Positions 24,055 through 31,724 of a DNA stretch of 35,080 nt are shown piece by piece. Position 1 is the stretch's first letter; each line of letters begins with the position of its first letter. The stretch spans positions 1-35,080 of the forward strand of contig PQAM01000011.1 of the NCBI GenBank assembly GCA_003104975.1. Direction: 5' to 3'. Source of the stretch: Candidatus Methylomirabilota bacterium (GTDB lineage Bacteria > Methylomirabilota > Methylomirabilia > Methylomirabilales > Methylomirabilaceae). The notes beneath the pieces are model-generated. The model was not told the origin of the DNA. It searched no databases and worked only from the letters and a program-made list of their open reading frames with translations. Both the position numbers and the translations under genes were made by a program.

Positions 24055-24119
24055 AACCAGAAAAAATCGCGGAGGATGCTGCCCCCATGGCGGTGTGTTG
24101 TCGCCTGGGGGCAGCATCC
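24055..24119 (-). terminator. Rho-independent-like terminator after the di-haem peroxidase gene
   Basis: GGATGCTGCCCCC (24074-24086) and GGGGGCAGCATCC (24107-24119) form a perfect 13-bp stem with a 20-base loop. On the minus strand the stem is followed, after about eight bases, by a run of six T's. It begins 13 bases after the stop of the peroxidase gene. Confidence 0.65.
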
Positions 24120-24131
24120 GTTCTACGGTGA

Positions 24132-26966
24132 CTACCTGACCGTGACGGGGATGTTCGAGACCACCGTTCCGTTCGGAGAGGATCGAACACTGATCGTATT
24201 GCTCGCATCGGGGGCCACACCATTCCTATTCCTGTAGATGAATCTGAAGACGGTTCGACCGCGCGTGCGTGCGACCGCAGAGCCGATCACGGACCCTGTG
24301 GCATTGGGACCGGTATAGAAGGTCAAGCTGCTTCCGGGGGCCGAAGTCGCGCCCTGAATAATCCACTGCCCTACCCGCCGCATGTAGAGGGCCCGCGTGA
24401 CGGTGATGGTGTCAATGACTCCGTTGACGGTCAGGTTCACCGTTGCGACGTTGGAGGTGTTGCCGGCGGCATCCCCGACCGTGTAGGTCAAGCTGTCCGG
24501 GCCGAAGTAGTTGAGGGCCGGCGTGTAGGTCACCGCGCCCGTTGTGGGGTTCACGACGGCCGTGCCATGGGCCGGACCTGTCCCGACGGCCACCGAAGAG
24601 GGGACGATGTTCCCCTGGGCATCGGCGTCGTTGGCCAGCACATTGATGACGGCGGCCGTGTTCATATTGGTTGTCGCGCTGTCATTCGCGGCTACCGGGG
24701 CGGTATCGGGCACAAAGGTGATGGCCGCCGTCAGCGTCGTCTGAGTCGGCTGCGGGCCGGAGTTGTCGGTGACGCTTACCGTGATGACGTTCGGTCCTGC
24801 GACCAGCCCGGTGATCTGCGCGCTCCAGTCGGCGCCGACGACCGTCACAGGACCCACGACGGCTGCGGTATCGACCGACACCACCGGATCCGCCAGACCC
24901 GCCTCCACAGTACCGGAGATCGTCTGGCTGCTGTTGTGGGTCGGCGTCGTGACCGGATTAAGGGTGAGCAGGGTCTGAGCGGGCGCCCCATTGAGGTCCG
25001 TCGCCGCGATCCGCATCAGGAGATCGGTGCCTTCGTCGTTCGGTATCGGGACCAGGAGCTCCGGATGGTCGAAGGGGGCCGACTGGTTTCTGACCCGCTC
25101 GTCGGTCAGCGCCATCATGAACGCGACCAGGGCGGCATGCATCGTTTCATTCCCCTGCATGAGCGAAATGCCCTGCCCGATCAGAGGGTCAAGGTCGTGA
25201 ATATTGTCCTGCGGGAAGTTGCCGCCGCGGACGTAGAAGTCGACCACCTCCTCCAGGGTCATGACACTCCCGTTGTGGAAGTAGGGAGCGGTCAACTCCA
25301 CGTTGCGCAGCCCAGGAACCTTGAACAGGCCGTCCTTGTTCACGGGGAAATCGACGGGGATGAACAGCGGCAGGATCGGGGTCTCGAAGGGGAGCTGGCC
25401 CAGCTCCTGCTGCTCGGCCAGGGCCGAGAACGACAGCGGAAACGGTAGCCCATTGTTGAAGTTGATAAAGGGCGCCGTCCCTCCACGGCCAATATCATCC
25501 GTTGTAGGGGTAACGGCGGTATTGTTGAACCCGTTATCATAGATGACCTGCCTGCCGTCCGCCACGAACATCAGCTCGATCAGGGCATGTTCCTGATTGT
25601 CCAGGAACGCGCCGGCCGTGACCGAGGCGTTGGTCATCTCGGTGCCGCCGTGACAGAGGCCGCAGTTGGCGATCCCGCTGAAGAGGGCGAACCCGAGCTG
25701 CTGCTCCTCGGTCAGCGCGGCCCTGTTGCCGCCCAGGAAACGGTCGAAGGGGGTCTGGTCCGAGACCAGGGTCGCCATGTAAAGCTGGACCGCCAGCCCC
25801 CAGAAGAAGGCGAAGTTGGCCTCCATCTGCGTGAACGCGACGTCCACCCCGCGGGTTCTGATCGTGACCGGTGCGGCAGAATTCCAGAGATTGTCCACAA
25901 AGGCGTCCTTGATCATCTGCTCGTAGGAGGTCACGAGCCCATTAACGGCCTGAATCCGCCCATCCGGCAGCCGGCTGGCCCGTGAGAAGAGGCCGAGCCT
26001 GCTGTCGCCGGGGTGGACGAGCTGCCTCCCCAACGGGGTCAGGCTCAGACTCAACAGCTTCCGCCCCAGTTCAGGGAAGGTGCGACCCGCAGCCGACATC
26101 TCGGTATCATCCATCGGCGGTCCGACGGCCTGCGAGGCGAGGCTCGCAAAATCGAACTCAACCGGACGTTTCACCAGGCCACCCGGATCATTGAACCAGA
26201 CCCCCGCATTCAGGTCGGCCGGGCCGAACGGATTGGCGCCGTTGAAGCTGTGGTAGGCCCTGCCGTCCCAGAAGTTATTGAAGTTGAAGATCGCGTTGAT
26301 CATGGAGGGGGTATTCCGCCCCGTCACCCGCCGCGTGTTGACGCCGCCCACGTGAAAGATCGGGTCGGCCACGGGGGTCATGTCGTCAACGGCTGATCCG
26401 GGGGTGATGCCCACGAAGTCGGCGCGACGGACCCCCTGCGACCCCACGACATCATTGGTATGGCGCAGGATGGGCGAGGACTGAAGGTCGGCCGGCGCCC
26501 CACGCTGGTGGAATGGGAAGTCGCCGGGTTGCAGGGTGTAATTCGGGCCGAATCCTGGAAAATCGATCAACCCCGTGAGGGGATTGTTGCCGAACACGGT
26601 ATCGCCCGCCTTTGCGCCAGGGTTGAGGGTGTTCTTCATCCGTTTGTCGATGCCGGCGCTATGGTGACACGTGGCGCAAGCCTGGACTCCGTCGCTTCCC
26701 ACCTGCATGTCCCAGAAGAAGGCCTTCCCCAGCCGGATGGCAGCGTCTTTGTTCTTGACGAAGTCGAAGATGTTGGAGGGTTCAGGGACCGGGATCTGAC
26801 TCAAGGGCACGAAGTCGGGCGGCACGATGACCGGGAACTGCGCCAAGAGGGCAGCAGTCTCGGATGGCGTCGCGGCAGACGTCGACGCCGGCCCGTACGG
26901 CAGGAGTGTCGAGATGAGGGCAATCGCTAGTAGTTTTTTGGTGAGGGGCCCTTTCTTGGGTACCAT
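24132..26966 (-). CDS. Exported di-haem cytochrome c peroxidase/MauG-family protein with C-terminal Ig- and cadherin-like domains
   Basis: 944 residues, about twice the usual CCP/MauG length. It starts at ATG 26966 behind GAGGAGGACATGTT and has a signal peptide (KKLLAIALISTLLPYG, ~10-32). Two haem-binding motifs are present, CATCH at 97-101 and CGLCH at 435-439, in a family context (RLGKAFFWDMQVGSDGVQAC; FKVPGLRNVELTAPYFHNGS with the helix after it). From about residue 650 come extracellular beta domains: TISGTVEAGLADPVVSV and a cadherin-like module (AANDSATTNMNTAAVINVLANDAD, TYTPALNYFGPDSLTYTV), then a last Arg-rich beta segment. Relatives reduce peroxide or perform oxidation using two c-type haems in the periplasm. 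The adhesion-like tail suggests display or binding outside. It follows the SCO and multicopper oxidase genes. Confidence 0.88.
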   Translation of the reverse strand: MVPKKGPLTKKLLAIALISTLLPYGPASTSAATPSETAALLAQFPVIVPPDFVPLSQIPVPEPSNIFDFVKNKDAAIRLGKAFFWDMQVGSDGVQACATCHHSAGIDKRMKNTLNPGAKAGDTVFGNNPLTGLIDFPGFGPNYTLQPGDFPFHQRGAPADLQSSPILRHTNDVVGSQGVRRADFVGITPGSAVDDMTPVADPIFHVGGVNTRRVTGRNTPSMINAIFNFNNFWDGRAYHSFNGANPFGPADLNAGVWFNDPGGLVKRPVEFDFASLASQAVGPPMDDTEMSAAGRTFPELGRKLLSLSLTPLGRQLVHPGDSRLGLFSRASRLPDGRIQAVNGLVTSYEQMIKDAFVDNLWNSAAPVTIRTRGVDVAFTQMEANFAFFWGLAVQLYMATLVSDQTPFDRFLGGNRAALTEEQQLGFALFSGIANCGLCHGGTEMTNASVTAGAFLDNQEHALIELMFVADGRQVIYDNGFNNTAVTPTTDDIGRGGTAPFINFNNGLPFPLSFSALAEQQELGQLPFETPILPLFIPVDFPVNKDGLFKVPGLRNVELTAPYFHNGSVMTLEEVVDFYVRGGNFPQDNIHDLDPLIGQGISLMQGNETMHAALVAFMMALTDERVRNQSAPFDHPELLVPIPNDEGTDLLMRIAATDLNGAPAQTLLTLNPVTTPTHNSSQTISGTVEAGLADPVVSVDTAAVVGPVTVVGADWSAQITGLVAGPNVITVSVTDNSGPQPTQTTLTAAITFVPDTAPVAANDSATTNMNTAAVINVLANDADAQGNIVPSSVAVGTGPAHGTAVVNPTTGAVTYTPALNYFGPDSLTYTVGDAAGNTSNVATVNLTVNGVIDTITVTRALYMRRVGQWIIQGATSAPGSSLTFYTGPNATGSVIGSAVARTRGRTVFRFIYRNRNGVAPDASNTISVRSSPNGTVVSNIPVTVR

Positions 26967-27002
26967 AACATGTCCTCCTCTTCATTCCCCCGCCATTCAT
27001 CC

Positions 27003-27112
27003 GTCATTGCGAGCACCCGAAGGGTGCGCGGCAATCTCACCGTTCTGTCCTCGCGCGCTTGAAGAACCGGGGGCAAAGAACGGTTGGATTGCTTCGCTGC
27101 GCTCGCAATGAC
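27003..27112. repeat. Interspersed repeat, GTCATTGCGAGC family
   Basis: Begins GTCATTGCGAGCACCCGAAG and ends GCTCGCAATGAC, about 110 bp with imperfect inverted halves. It shares GGCAATCTCACCGTTCT with the copies at 8521 and 28182. It lies between the peroxidase and SCO genes, in a likely operon. Confidence 0.8.
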
Positions 27113-27166
27113 ACATTCCACTTTCTATTCTCGGGTTCGCTGCGCCCCTTGACGCCGAACCTCGCA

Positions 27167-27256
27167 CCCCCTCACCTCCATCCTCTCCCCCATAAGGGGG
27201 AGAGGAGGCCTTAATTATTTCCCCTCTCCCCTTGCGGGAGAGGGCGCGGGTGAGGA
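27167..27256. repeat. CCCTCTCCCC-type inverted repeats overlapping the end of the SCO gene
   Basis: Two adjacent hairpins, CCTCTCCCCC-ATAA-GGGGGAGAGG and CCCCTCTCCCC-TTGC-GGGAGAGGG, with TTAATTATTT between. The second hairpin lies in the SCO reading frame and supplies its last residues and stop. Confidence 0.75.
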
Positions 27257-28339
27257 GTCGGTTCTCTGTGCGCCTTGACGGGCGGCATCATGCGCCGCCA
27301 GATAGTCGAGCAGATCGCTCACCTGCTCGTGGGTCAGCCCTACGTTGGGCATCGGGAAGCTGGGGTACTTCGCGGCAAGCTCCGTTGCGATGGGATCGCC
27401 GTCCGCCCGCAGCCGGTCTGGGGCCAGCAGATAGCGGGCCAGCCAGTCGCGCTCCCGGCGGCTCGTCACGCCTGCCAGATCGGGCCCCATGCCGCTGCCC
27501 TTGCCCAGGGTGTGGCAGATGGCGCACTGATTCCGGAACACCAACTGTCCATTCAGCAGCAGCCGCTGCTCCACCGTGATCTCCCGTTTCGGGGCGTCCG
27601 CAAAGCTCTTTGCCGGTCGCCCGGCATAATACCTGGCAGGGTCCAGCATCCTGCCGATTTCGCCGACCATCAGGTCGATGTTGCCGGTCAGCGTCAGCCG
27701 CATCCACTGGCCCTTTGCCCCGTCGCCGACCCGAACGAAATTGGTATGACTCTCCTTCTCGCCCCGCTCGCCGAACTTGTAGCGGACCTGATCGATAGCG
27801 TCCCGCGTGCCGGTTAAAAACAGCCAGCCAGGCCCGACCCGGTACCGTTCGGCATACTTCTTCAGGACCTCGGGGCTGTCATGCTCCGGGTCCAACGTGA
27901 TGGAGTACATGAAGATATCCTGGCCCACGCGTGATCCCAGCCGCTTTTGCACCTGCAGCAGCTTCGCCGTCGCCAGCGGGCAGGCCTTGTCACAAGTGGC
28001 ATAGATGAAGTTGATCAGGACCTTCTTGTCCTTGATCAGGTCATCGTAAAGCTGAACCGTCTGCCCTTCATGGGTCACCAGGGACACGTTGGGGAAATAG
28101 CCCGCCCCCCAGCGCGAGCCCTGCGGCGCAGCCGAGGCGGCGCCGGATGACCATAGAATCAGCAAGACCATAACCAAGCTCGTCATTGCGAGCGACCGAA
28201 GGGAGCGCGGCAATCCCACCGTTCTTGCACTGTGAGATTGCTTCGTCGCCTCCGGCTCCTCGCAATGACAATAAGGGGCGGTCGCTACGCTCCCTCGCAA
28301 TGACGTAGGCTGAGGATGTTCGCCGCAATGTCGTCTCAT
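27215..28339 (-). CDS. SCO1/SenC copper chaperone fused to cytochrome c domain, exported
   Basis: 374 residues from ATG 28339, preceded by GGAG; the frame is open to 28405, and an ATG at 28186 is the other option. The thioredoxin-like SCO domain shows INFIYATCDKACPL with Cys at ~116 and 120, and SHTNF with the conserved His at ~198, which together bind copper. A linker leads to a cytochrome c domain with CAICH (~272-276), GMGPDLAG and a likely distal Met in SFPMPN. SCO proteins load copper into CuA or other copper enzymes, so the upstream multicopper oxidase is the obvious client. A dispersed repeat (28182-28304) lies between the start and the hydrophobic signal (SLVMVLLILWSSGAASA), and the C-terminal SPAPSPARGEGK is also repeat-encoded. 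Confidence 0.88.
   Translation of the reverse strand: MRRHCGEHPQPTSLRGSVATAPYCHCEEPEATKQSHSARTVGLPRSLRSLAMTSLVMVLLILWSSGAASAAPQGSRWGAGYFPNVSLVTHEGQTVQLYDDLIKDKKVLINFIYATCDKACPLATAKLLQVQKRLGSRVGQDIFMYSITLDPEHDSPEVLKKYAERYRVGPGWLFLTGTRDAIDQVRYKFGERGEKESHTNFVRVGDGAKGQWMRLTLTGNIDLMVGEIGRMLDPARYYAGRPAKSFADAPKREITVEQRLLLNGQLVFRNQCAICHTLGKGSGMGPDLAGVTSRRERDWLARYLLAPDRLRADGDPIATELAAKYPSFPMPNVGLTHEQVSDLLDYLAAHDAARQGAQRTDSSPAPSPARGEGK
28182..28304. repeat. Interspersed repeat, GTCATTGCGAGC family, inside the 5' part of the SCO gene
   Basis: GTCATTGCGAGC starts at 28182. Inverse termini CTCGCAATGAC occur twice, ending at 28269 and 28304, so it looks like a unit plus an extra half. It is read in the SCO frame without a stop. 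Confidence 0.8.
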
Positions 28340-28418
28340 GATTGGCTCCAGGTAATCGCCCATGGGCCGCGCCTGTTGCGCGACCCATGGGCGTTGGTTG
28401 CTCAAATACCCTGCCCTA

Positions 28419-31160
28419 CTAGAACGTGCGCGGGTCCGTGGACTCCGGCAGGTCTATATAGCCCTCAGGCGGCACGCCTTGCGGGCCGGCCAACGACCCA
28501 GGCCCGACAGGGTCAGAGCACTCGGGAACGCCGGTGTCGAAGCCCTGGGGATTGCCTTCCGTCAGATAGCACGAGTCGGTGTAGGTGACCCCTGTGGGCC
28601 GCGGATCGGGCGTCGGCAGGACCGTGATGTGGACGTCGTCGATCCCGGCGTTGCTGCTGCCCCGGATCAGGTCGTATCGCAGCAGCATGGCGCTGTCCTC
28701 ATGGACCGTGTTATGACAGTGGTTGACATACGCCCCGCCGAACTCGCCGAACGTGACCTGGATCTCGGGGTCGCTGCGGAAGCCGCCGGCGACCCCGCCG
28801 ATATGCCAGACATCCTTGCGCTTCAACAGCTCCGTCGGATGAATCGAGGCAGCATCGGTTTGGCCGTTCCGATTGAGGGTGATGGCCTCTTCGAAGTGCA
28901 GGTGCAGCGGGTGACCCCAGCCGCCGCCGGACTTTAAGGTCCAATGCTCGATATCGCCCGGTCTCGGCAGGTTCGAGACCCGCCGCATGTCGGCCAGGTG
29001 CGCAGCCCCGCCATTGACCTTGATTGCCCACGGTTCGTCGAGGGGCGTAACGCCGTCCGGGGCGAACTCGGGGTAGTCGAACGGCAGGCCGGCATCGTCA
29101 GCCCCGCCCCGCACCAGCTCGATTTCGCGCGTTCTGACGGGCGCGACCGTCGGGATCAGCCAGGATGAAGGCCCGAGATCGTCCGGATCGACCACCCGGC
29201 TCAGATCGTTGGCGCCGCAGGCATTGGCAATCGTATTCATGGTACCCGGCGCATCGACGCTGGGCACGCTGCCCACGACACGGAACTCCATGATGGCGCC
29301 GACGGCGGGATCGTCGGAGTTGCCCGACAGCGCCTGGCCGATCGTCAGGGTATCGTCCGGCTTACGGCCGTTGGAGAACTCCAGCAGGTTCACGAGGTAG
29401 AGCTTCTTTCCGACGGGGAACGCAGAGAAGTCGACGATGATATCGTACCGCTCGGCCGTCCCCTGCTGGTCCAGTTGCGGCAGGTTGCGCTCGAAGCGGG
29501 GGAACATGTTGCCGTCGTTGGCGATCTGCGTCAACAGGACGGGTTGCGCCGTGTTGGGATCGAGGCTGTCGGCGATGGCCAACTGGATCCATCGCGACAT
29601 CCCCGCCGAGAGGATCCGGAAGCGGTATTTGCGCGGCAGGACATCGAGGTACGGCTTCCACTGGTAGTTGACGTGGATCATGTCGCCCAGGAAGCCGTCG
29701 GTGTCGACGATGTCGAAGAACTGCTGGCCGTCGGGCGAGCAGGCGACGTCCTGGACCAGGAAGTAGATGTCGAAATCGCGGTTGCCCCAGGTCCGCCCGT
29801 TGCGCCAGCCGCTCGGGAGCCGGAGGTTGACCGCATCGGCGGCCGCCGTCAGGCCCGGCCGCTCGTAGCCGCGATCGGGGCCGCTGAAATACTCCAACAG
29901 CCCGGCATACCCTTTGTACACATTCTCGGACGTAAAGGCGATCCGGTGGTCGTGGAACCACAAGGTCCCCTGAATCTCGCGGAAGTCGCCCGGCACCAGG
30001 ATGATGTCGCCGTTATCGGTTGGTGTGGAGCAGCGCGGATCGCCCCTTCTCACCCCGATCAGCGTGTCCAGGTCCCGACCCAGGGAGTCTTTCAGGCCGG
30101 CATCGTGCCGGGCCATCATCAGAGAAAACTGGTAGTCGTAATACTGCCCCGGGAAGAAGTGGGCGTTGGCGGCGCCGTCGCTCTCGGCGCCGTTGTGGCC
30201 GTTGTGGTTGTGGGTGGTCGGTTCATTGCGCCCGTAGCCGCCGTTGTCCGCCGGGTCAAACGGCAGGTTATTGTAATGACGCAGGATGACCGATTCGCCG
30301 TATCGACACTGCAGGAGGGCGGGAAAGGCGTAGTCGCCGAGTCCGCTTGCGATGTCTTTCTCGTCTTTCGCGAGCCAATCGCCCCCCCGGCAGAACCGCC
30401 CCTCGCCCATGGTCCAGATCGCATTCGGCCCCTGCACCTCCCAGTCGGAATCAAGTTTGTACTTGAAGCCGGTGTAGATCTGCCCATAGGAGATGATCAC
30501 GCCCACCGGGTCGAAGGGGTAGGTCCCCTGGCGATTGAGCCTGGAGGATCGCATCATCTCGTACCACCGCTGGTGCGCGAATGCCTCTCCCGGCGGGCGT
30601 CCCTCCCGCGGTCCCTGCAGACCCGGCGACGGCCAATCGCGCCTCTTGACGCCGTCGACGAGATTGCACGTATGGGTGATGGGGGTCGTGTTGGACCGCC
30701 GCATCGATCGCATCTCGTCCCGGGCGATGCGCCGCGTGAAGAGCAGTTCGTCCCGGTTGACGCGTTGCCCGCGTTGCCGAGATTGAGGCGCAACGGCGAA
30801 GGCGCCTCGTGGCCAGAGCAGGTCGATTTCGCCGCGGGAGAAGCCCCGTACCTGTCTCAAGGGCTGCCGCGTCAGGGTGTGGGGCTGCATCATCGGCACC
30901 GTGAACGGCACATCGCTCAGCCGGGGGTAGGGGCTGGGCGGCGTGCCGGTCGGGACCTCGGCGAATGCGCTCTTGGCAAAGGGGCTCAGGCCGTTTTTCA
31001 CCGCCAGCATCCCCCCTGCCGTAAAGACACCCATTTTGAACAGCTCTCGCCGCGATACCTGGCCGGCAGAGCGGGCGGCGACGATCTCTGCCCGATTCCG
31101 TCGGGCGTGTTCCGCCTCTCGCAGGCGGGCCTTCGATGCATTCTTTGGCAGCCACAACAT
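28419..31160 (-). CDS. Tat-exported multicopper oxidase
   Basis: 913 residues from ATG 31160 behind AAGGAG. A Tat signal is at SRRELFKMGVFTAGGMLAV (~36-54), after an unusually long 35-residue N-region. All copper-ligand motifs are present: HNH (317-319), HDH in LWFHDHR (402-404), HPLHLH (750-755), and HCHNTVHEDSAM (814-825), where the Cys, flanking His and Met make the type 1 site. Large inserts (residues ~100-310) precede the first motif, making it longer than laccase/CueO types. It should oxidise a substrate in the periplasm while reducing O2. Metal (Mn, Fe, Cu) or organic substrates are all possible. Upstream lies a small Tat-signal protein; downstream the SCO copper chaperone and di-haem peroxidase, in apparent operon order. 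Confidence 0.92.
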   Translation of the reverse strand: MLWLPKNASKARLREAEHARRNRAEIVAARSAGQVSRRELFKMGVFTAGGMLAVKNGLSPFAKSAFAEVPTGTPPSPYPRLSDVPFTVPMMQPHTLTRQPLRQVRGFSRGEIDLLWPRGAFAVAPQSRQRGQRVNRDELLFTRRIARDEMRSMRRSNTTPITHTCNLVDGVKRRDWPSPGLQGPREGRPPGEAFAHQRWYEMMRSSRLNRQGTYPFDPVGVIISYGQIYTGFKYKLDSDWEVQGPNAIWTMGEGRFCRGGDWLAKDEKDIASGLGDYAFPALLQCRYGESVILRHYNNLPFDPADNGGYGRNEPTTHNHNGHNGAESDGAANAHFFPGQYYDYQFSLMMARHDAGLKDSLGRDLDTLIGVRRGDPRCSTPTDNGDIILVPGDFREIQGTLWFHDHRIAFTSENVYKGYAGLLEYFSGPDRGYERPGLTAAADAVNLRLPSGWRNGRTWGNRDFDIYFLVQDVACSPDGQQFFDIVDTDGFLGDMIHVNYQWKPYLDVLPRKYRFRILSAGMSRWIQLAIADSLDPNTAQPVLLTQIANDGNMFPRFERNLPQLDQQGTAERYDIIVDFSAFPVGKKLYLVNLLEFSNGRKPDDTLTIGQALSGNSDDPAVGAIMEFRVVGSVPSVDAPGTMNTIANACGANDLSRVVDPDDLGPSSWLIPTVAPVRTREIELVRGGADDAGLPFDYPEFAPDGVTPLDEPWAIKVNGGAAHLADMRRVSNLPRPGDIEHWTLKSGGGWGHPLHLHFEEAITLNRNGQTDAASIHPTELLKRKDVWHIGGVAGGFRSDPEIQVTFGEFGGAYVNHCHNTVHEDSAMLLRYDLIRGSSNAGIDDVHITVLPTPDPRPTGVTYTDSCYLTEGNPQGFDTGVPECSDPVGPGSLAGPQGVPPEGYIDLPESTDPRTF

Positions 31161-31210
31161 CGTTGTTCTCCTTTTCAGCGATTCACCGATGCTCTATCGG
31201 TGGATGCAGG

Positions 31211-31420
31211 TTATGGTTCGATGATCCGCACGCGGGTCCGCCAGCGTGCCGGTTTCGCCCTGTCCATGGGCGCCCGCCGAGGGCGCGGCGCCGATGCCGC
31301 CGGGGCTTGCACCGAGACGCTCTCCTTGGCGATCACCAGCGCGCCCAACGCGAGGAGCCCCCGCGTGATGAGGTCCCGTCTGGTCACTGTGGCCTGTGGC
31401 GCTTTTTCCAATAGAGACAT
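31211..31420 (-). CDS. Small Tat-signal-bearing protein, 69 residues
   Basis: Starts at ATG 31420 after a near-perfect AAGGAGGAATCACG ribosome site. Residues 13-35 form a twin-arginine signal (VTRRDLITRGLLALGALVIAK). The remaining ~35 residues are short, Pro/Ala/Arg-rich and basic (PRPRRAPMDRAKPARWRTR), with no Cys or His and no known domain. It lies 50 bases upstream of the multicopper oxidase gene and is the first gene of that cluster. It could be a small partner or maturation factor for the oxidase. Function unknown. Confidence 0.7.
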   Translation of the reverse strand: MSLLEKAPQATVTRRDLITRGLLALGALVIAKESVSVQAPAASAPRPRRAPMDRAKPARWRTRVRIIEP

Positions 31421-31724
31421 CGTGATTCCTCCTTCTGTTGAGTTGCAGGGCGCTTCCCTGCGTCATCGCCTTCGATCCTGGTCGGCGCGCGCATTCTTTA
31501 CTCAAAGTATGGCTTTCTAACGGCCGCCGGAAAATCGGACAAATGCTGATTGTGATGTAGGATGTTGTCCCGTCGGAGTCGCTTGGCTGGTCTGACACCG
31601 GGGTCCCGGTGAATGCGGCCCCCATCATCGCGTGCAGGAGAGCCCACTGGTACCGTATCGGTGGAAGGGTATTGGCGGGTGTAAGGCCTCAGGCGTGAAG
31701 GGGGTAGGGCGTGAGGGGGAGACG
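31421..31724. other. Gap holding the presumed promoter of the oxidase cluster and a run of GGCGT-type repeats
   Basis: About 300 bases. The part near 31421-31600 should hold the minus-strand promoter for the oxidase cluster, but no clear box pair is visible. The part at 31680-31739 is built of similar units (AGGCGTGAAGGGGGTAGGGC, GTGAGGGGGAGACG, TTAGGCGTAAGGCG) and supplies the last codons and stop of the histidine kinase gene. Confidence 0.45.

Noticed and set aside
24025-24117. Extension of the DUF11 protein to 24117
   Set aside because: That start lies inside the terminator hairpin of the preceding gene, and the extra residues precede a normal signal peptide.
29475-31520. Plus-strand open frame of 681 codons opposite the multicopper oxidase
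   Set aside because: It is an antisense shadow. The minus strand carries all four copper-binding motifs, a Tat signal and a ribosome site, while the plus frame shows nothing recognisable.
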